Source: Candidatus Aerophobota bacterium
GTDB lineage: Bacteria > Aerophobota > Aerophobia > Aerophobales > AE-B3A
Length of the DNA stretch: 32,476 nucleotides
NCBI GenBank assembly: GCA_030602545.1
Contig: JAUVZN010000003.1
Location: 1 to 32,476, forward strand
Direction of reading: 5' to 3'
Under the pieces are notes generated by a model, which saw only the letters and a program-made list of their open reading frames with translations, ran no database searches and was not told the origin of the DNA. Positions 29,445-32,476 of the stretch are shown here, piece by piece; position 1 is the first letter of the stretch, and the number at the start of each line of letters is the position of its first letter. The position numbers and the translations under genes are program-made.

Positions 29445-30526
29445 AGACCAAAGCGCTCGAGAGTTGGGAAAAAGATATACTTCGCTGTATCAGGTGTGCC
29501 TACTGTTTTGTAGATTGTCCTGTTCTTAAGGAACTGGGGTGGGAGTCGGCGGGAGCAAGATCCAAAATTATCCTCTCCTACGGCCTCAAAGAAGGTGAAA
29601 TCGAGCCTAATCAGCTCATTAAGGACAGGCTATTCCAGTGCTGTCTTTGTGCTCAGTGTGAGATAAATTGCCCGGCCAAGGTTAAGGTAGCGAGTGTGGT
29701 CAGGGCAGCCAGACGGGATTTGGTAGAAGCAGGGCATTATTTTGAAGCTCATCGAATGATGAAGGAGATGATAAAGAAAACCGGTAATCTGTATGGAGAA
29801 GAAAGAAAGGATTTCCATTATCCCAAGCTTGGTGCGGAGTTTGCTTTGTTTGTGGGCTGTGTGGGCAAATACCGGGAAGAGGAAAGTCTTAAGAGGACTC
29901 TAGAACTTCTCAAGGAACTAGGAGTTTCTTTTACTACTATTGAGGAAGTCTGCTGTGGGGGAGTATTTGGCGATGTGGGTTTTGAGGCAAGCCAGGAGGA
30001 TGCTGAGCATATCAAGGAGGAAATAAAGAAAACCAAAGCTAAAAAGCTTCTAACTACCTGCCCTATGTGTTACCGCACCTTTAAGGAGGATCCGCGATTC
30101 AAGGATCTGGGAGTCGAGGTTCTCCATATTACCCAGCTCCTGGAGAAGTTGGAGTTTCCCGTGAAGACAGAGCGGATAGTAACCTATCATGATCCCTGCG
30201 ATTTGGGAAGACACAGCGATCTCTACCAGGTACCGAGAAATGTCATCAGGAAGTTTGCCCCTAACTTTCAAGAAATGGTCAAGAATCGTGAAAATGCCCA
30301 TTGCTGCGGTGCAGGGGGTGGGGTAAGGGGATCTTTTACCCGACTTTCTATCAATATGGCTAAAAAGAGACTCCAGGAAGCTATAGACACGGGAGCAGAA
30401 GTTCTTCTCACCGAGTGCGCTTCCTGCCTTCATAATTTCAAGAACGCCAAAAAAAGGAAACAGAAAATTGAAATCTACAATATTTCCGAGTTCCTTTCCC
30501 TGCTTATGGATGGAGAGGTAAAATGA
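29441..30526 (+). CDS. glcF: GlcF-like Fe-S/CCG subunit of 2-hydroxyacid oxidase
   Basis: 361 residues. Two N-terminal [4Fe-4S] motifs: CIRCAYCFVDCP (Cys16, 19, 22, 26) and CCLCAQCEINCP (Cys67, 70, 73, 77). Two CCG domains follow: FVGC (140), VCCGGV (171-172) and CPMC; then HDPCDLGRH, HCCGAGGG and CASC. This HdrC-HdrB-like layout in one chain is usual for GlcF/LldF-type electron-transfer subunits. No membrane helix is visible. It overlaps GlcD-type and SucC genes by ATGA at both ends, so the three are coupled. It could pass electrons to quinone, to an electron-transfer flavoprotein or to the Hdr module; the acceptor is not shown by sequence. Confidence 0.92.
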   Translation: MKTKALESWEKDILRCIRCAYCFVDCPVLKELGWESAGARSKIILSYGLKEGEIEPNQLIKDRLFQCCLCAQCEINCPAKVKVASVVRAARRDLVEAGHYFEAHRMMKEMIKKTGNLYGEERKDFHYPKLGAEFALFVGCVGKYREEESLKRTLELLKELGVSFTTIEEVCCGGVFGDVGFEASQEDAEHIKEEIKKTKAKKLLTTCPMCYRTFKEDPRFKDLGVEVLHITQLLEKLEFPVKTERIVTYHDPCDLGRHSDLYQVPRNVIRKFAPNFQEMVKNRENAHCCGAGGGVRGSFTRLSINMAKKRLQEAIDTGAEVLLTECASCLHNFKNAKKRKQKIEIYNISEFLSLLMDGEVK

Positions 30527-31656
30527 AGATCTATGAGTATCAGGCCCATGAGATTTTTTCCTCCCATGGCATCCCTACTCCCCCAATGGAAGTGGCGGAC
30601 AGTGCCGAGAAAGCCGAAGAGATAGCTAAAAGATTCGGCAGACCCGTGGCAGTCAAAGCCCAAGTCCTGGTGGGAGGAAGAGGGAAGGCTGGAGGAATCA
30701 AGATAGCCCGGGATCCCGACCAGGCTCATGAGACCGCCAGTAGGATTCTCTCCTCATCCCTTAAGGGCGAGCCGGTAAGGGAGGTTCTTATCCAGGAAGC
30801 TCTCCAGATAAAAGAGGAGTACTATCTGGGGATTACCGTGGATCGCTCCGAGAGAAAACCTGTGGTAATGGTTTCCCCGGCCGGAGGAGTAGAGATAGAA
30901 GAAGTAGCCAGGCTCAGTCCCCAAAAGATCTTCAAGCAGCACATCCACCCCTTGCTTGGTTTCCAGAACTACCAGGCGCTCTCACTCGCCTTTTCTCTGG
31001 GTGAGAGCAAAGAAAGAGCCAGGAGCATGGCCAAGATCCTGAGCAGCCTCTACCGCATATTTGAGGAAGTGGACTCTTCTTTAGTCGAGATCAATCCTCT
31101 TGTTATAACTCAAGACGACCAATTATATGCCCTGGATGCCAAAATCATCATAGATGATAATGCTCTTTATCGTCATCCTGAGCTATCCTCCCTTGGAAGC
31201 ACCCAAGTCGGGGATCCCCTGGAAGTAAAGGCGAAAGAGCAGGGTTTAAGTTATGTGCATCTGGATGGCGAAATCGGATGCATAGTTAACGGAGCAGGAT
31301 TGGCCATGGCAACTATGGATCTGGTTAAACGATACGGAGCTGAGCCGGCAAATTTTCTGGATGTGGGAGGGGGAGCTAGCAAAGAGAGGGTAAGCTCAGC
31401 TCTGGATATTGTTTGCTCTGAGGAGAAAGTAAAGGTGGTTCTGGTGAACATATTTGGAGGTATCACTCGGTGTGATGTGGTGGCTGATGGGCTCATAGAA
31501 GCCATCTCCCGGATGAGGCGAGATCTTCCTTTGGTTATCAGACTCTCCGGTACCAATGAAGAAGAGGGTCGGACGAAACTTTGCCAGACCAGGGCTATTT
31601 TAGCCACCACCATGGATGAAGCAGCCAGAATAGCGGTTAGAGAGGTAAAGAAGTGA
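30523..31656 (+). CDS. sucC: Succinyl-CoA synthetase (ADP/GDP-forming) beta subunit
   Basis: 377 residues. The ATP-grasp N-terminal domain begins [18 protein letters not shown] and has [19 protein letters not shown] (43-61). SLVEINPLV and [19 protein letters not shown] are the nucleotide/metal-site segments. The C-terminal CoA-ligase domain has [45 protein letters not shown] and [13 protein letters not shown]. It interconverts succinate and succinyl-CoA with ATP or GTP. It starts in an ATGA overlap with the GlcF-type gene and ends in a GTGA overlap with sucD. It joins the fumarate/succinate step of the upstream genes to CoA metabolism. Confidence 0.96.
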   Translation: MKIYEYQAHEIFSSHGIPTPPMEVADSAEKAEEIAKRFGRPVAVKAQVLVGGRGKAGGIKIARDPDQAHETASRILSSSLKGEPVREVLIQEALQIKEEYYLGITVDRSERKPVVMVSPAGGVEIEEVARLSPQKIFKQHIHPLLGFQNYQALSLAFSLGESKERARSMAKILSSLYRIFEEVDSSLVEINPLVITQDDQLYALDAKIIIDDNALYRHPELSSLGSTQVGDPLEVKAKEQGLSYVHLDGEIGCIVNGAGLAMATMDLVKRYGAEPANFLDVGGGASKERVSSALDIVCSEEKVKVVLVNIFGGITRCDVVADGLIEAISRMRRDLPLVIRLSGTNEEEGRTKLCQTRAILATTMDEAARIAVREVKK

Positions 31657-32476
31657 GCATATTGGTTGATTCTGACAGTAGGGTACTGGTTCAGGGAATA
31701 ACCGGCAGGGAGGGAAGCTTCCATGCTGCCAGGATGAGAGAATACGGAACCAATATTGTTGGCGGTGTTACCCCGGGAAGAGAAGGGGAGAAAGTAGATG
31801 GGATCCCTGTTTACAATACAGTCAAGAAGGCTTGCCAGGAAACTTCAGCTAACGCCTCGGTGATTTATGTTCCTCATCAGTTTGCTCCTGATGCTATCCT
31901 TGAAGCCGTAGATGCGGGAATTGAACTCATTGTCTGTATCAGCGAAGGAATCCCCACTCTGGATATGATTAAGGTTTGCTCTTATGTTAGCCTCAAGGGC
32001 TCACGGCTCATTGGGCCCAACTGTCCAGGAGTCATATCCCCAGGTAAGGCAAAGGTTGGCATTATGCCGGGAGCCATTCATAAGCCAGGCTCGGTGGGAG
32101 TGATATCAAGAAGCGGCACCCTTACCTATGAAGTGGTGTATAATCTAACCATCAGTAATCTTGGTCAATCGAGCTGTGTAGGTATTGGAGGTGATCCCAT
32201 CATTGGGTCTTCCTTTATCGACATTCTCTCTCTTTTTGAAGAGGACCAGGAGACCAAAGCCATTGTTCTCATTGGTGAGATCGGAGGAAGGGATGAGGAG
32301 GAAGCGGCCCTGTTTATCAGGGACAAAATTACTAAACCGGTAGTGGCCTTAGTTGCGGGAAAAACTGCTCCTCCTGGCAAGCGTATGGGACACGCAGGTG
32401 CTATCATATCCGGAGGAGAAGGAACGGCCCAGGAGAAAATAAAAGCGTTCAAGAGGGCTTCTGTCCCTGTAGCTGA
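31653..32476 (+). CDS. sucD: Succinyl-CoA synthetase alpha subunit (partial, 3' end beyond window)
   Basis: The frame from GTG 31653, overlapping the sucC stop as GTGA, is open for 274 complete codons to the window edge. Family members are about 290 residues, so only a short tail is missing. [18 protein letters not shown] (residues 7-24) is the CoA-binding start. [47 protein letters not shown] and [14 protein letters not shown] follow. The phosphorylated histidine is His247 in [17 protein letters not shown], the same place as in the E. coli enzyme. It forms the SucCD complex that makes ATP or GTP from succinyl-CoA, or the reverse. Confidence 0.95.
   Translation, partial: MSILVDSDSRVLVQGITGREGSFHAARMREYGTNIVGGVTPGREGEKVDGIPVYNTVKKACQETSANASVIYVPHQFAPDAILEAVDAGIELIVCISEGIPTLDMIKVCSYVSLKGSRLIGPNCPGVISPGKAKVGIMPGAIHKPGSVGVISRSGTLTYEVVYNLTISNLGQSSCVGIGGDPIIGSSFIDILSLFEEDQETKAIVLIGEIGGRDEEEAALFIRDKITKPVVALVAGKTAPPGKRMGHAGAIISGGEGTAQEKIKAFKRASVPVA

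Noticed and set aside
1-32476. tRNA, rRNA, CRISPR arrays, prophage or toxin-antitoxin genes
   Set aside because: None recognised on reading both strands; the few repeats present are isolated and described above.

Overview
The window looks like a chromosomal segment of an anaerobic bacterium, probably from a poorly cultured lineage. The signs are AGGAGG-type Shine-Dalgarno sites, dense ATGA/GTGA/TAATG gene overlaps, class I [4Fe-4S] fumarase, many CCG-domain and ferredoxin-type Fe-S proteins, and no respiratory membrane subunits. I cannot name the taxon from sequence alone. No rRNA, tRNA or CRISPR was seen.

Region 1 (1-7526) is an uptake locus. An IclR regulator and a hydantoin/Asp-Glu racemase-like gene (partial at the window start) read leftwards. 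A complete five-gene HAAT/Liv-type ABC transporter (binding protein, two permeases, two ATPases) reads rightwards. The divergent spacer holds two back-to-back promoter candidates, a 21-bp palindrome, a short leader ORF and a 19-bp tandem duplication. A short-chain dehydrogenase points towards the transporter from the other side.

Region 2 (7549-7999) is a decayed, internally deleted insertion sequence with terminal inverted repeats and a broken transposase start.

Region 3 (8024-32476, continuing past the end) is one long same-strand array of 20 genes beginning at a consensus sigma70 promoter and a GntR/FCD regulator. Its ends encode C4-dicarboxylate and 2-hydroxyacid metabolism: malic enzyme, two-subunit fumarase, a LarA-like protein, GlcD/GlcF-type oxidase and succinyl-CoA synthetase. 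In the middle is a redox module of lower GC: an H-protein-like lipoyl carrier, a lipoate-protein ligase, HdrC-HdrB-HdrA, a soluble fumarate-reductase-like pair (FrdB/FrdA), a 1480-residue fusion of two HdrA units with an inserted GltD/NfnB-like NAD(P)H module, MvhD, an FrhB-like flavoprotein, and a second HdrC-HdrB pair.

My working model, which is inference, is that malate, fumarate, succinate and succinyl-CoA are interconverted by the flanking enzymes. The fumarate/succinate step would be coupled to a dithiol/disulfide couple through HdrB-type clusters. The unusual idea is that the disulfide is protein-bound lipoamide on the H-like protein, loaded by its own ligase, in place of the CoM/CoB heterodisulfide of methanogens. 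The HdrA-GltD-HdrA fusion, MvhD and the FrhB-like protein would connect this to NAD(P)H and ferredoxin by flavin-based electron bifurcation or confurcation. This lipoyl-linked double-Hdr/fumarate reductase module is the candidate undescribed system.
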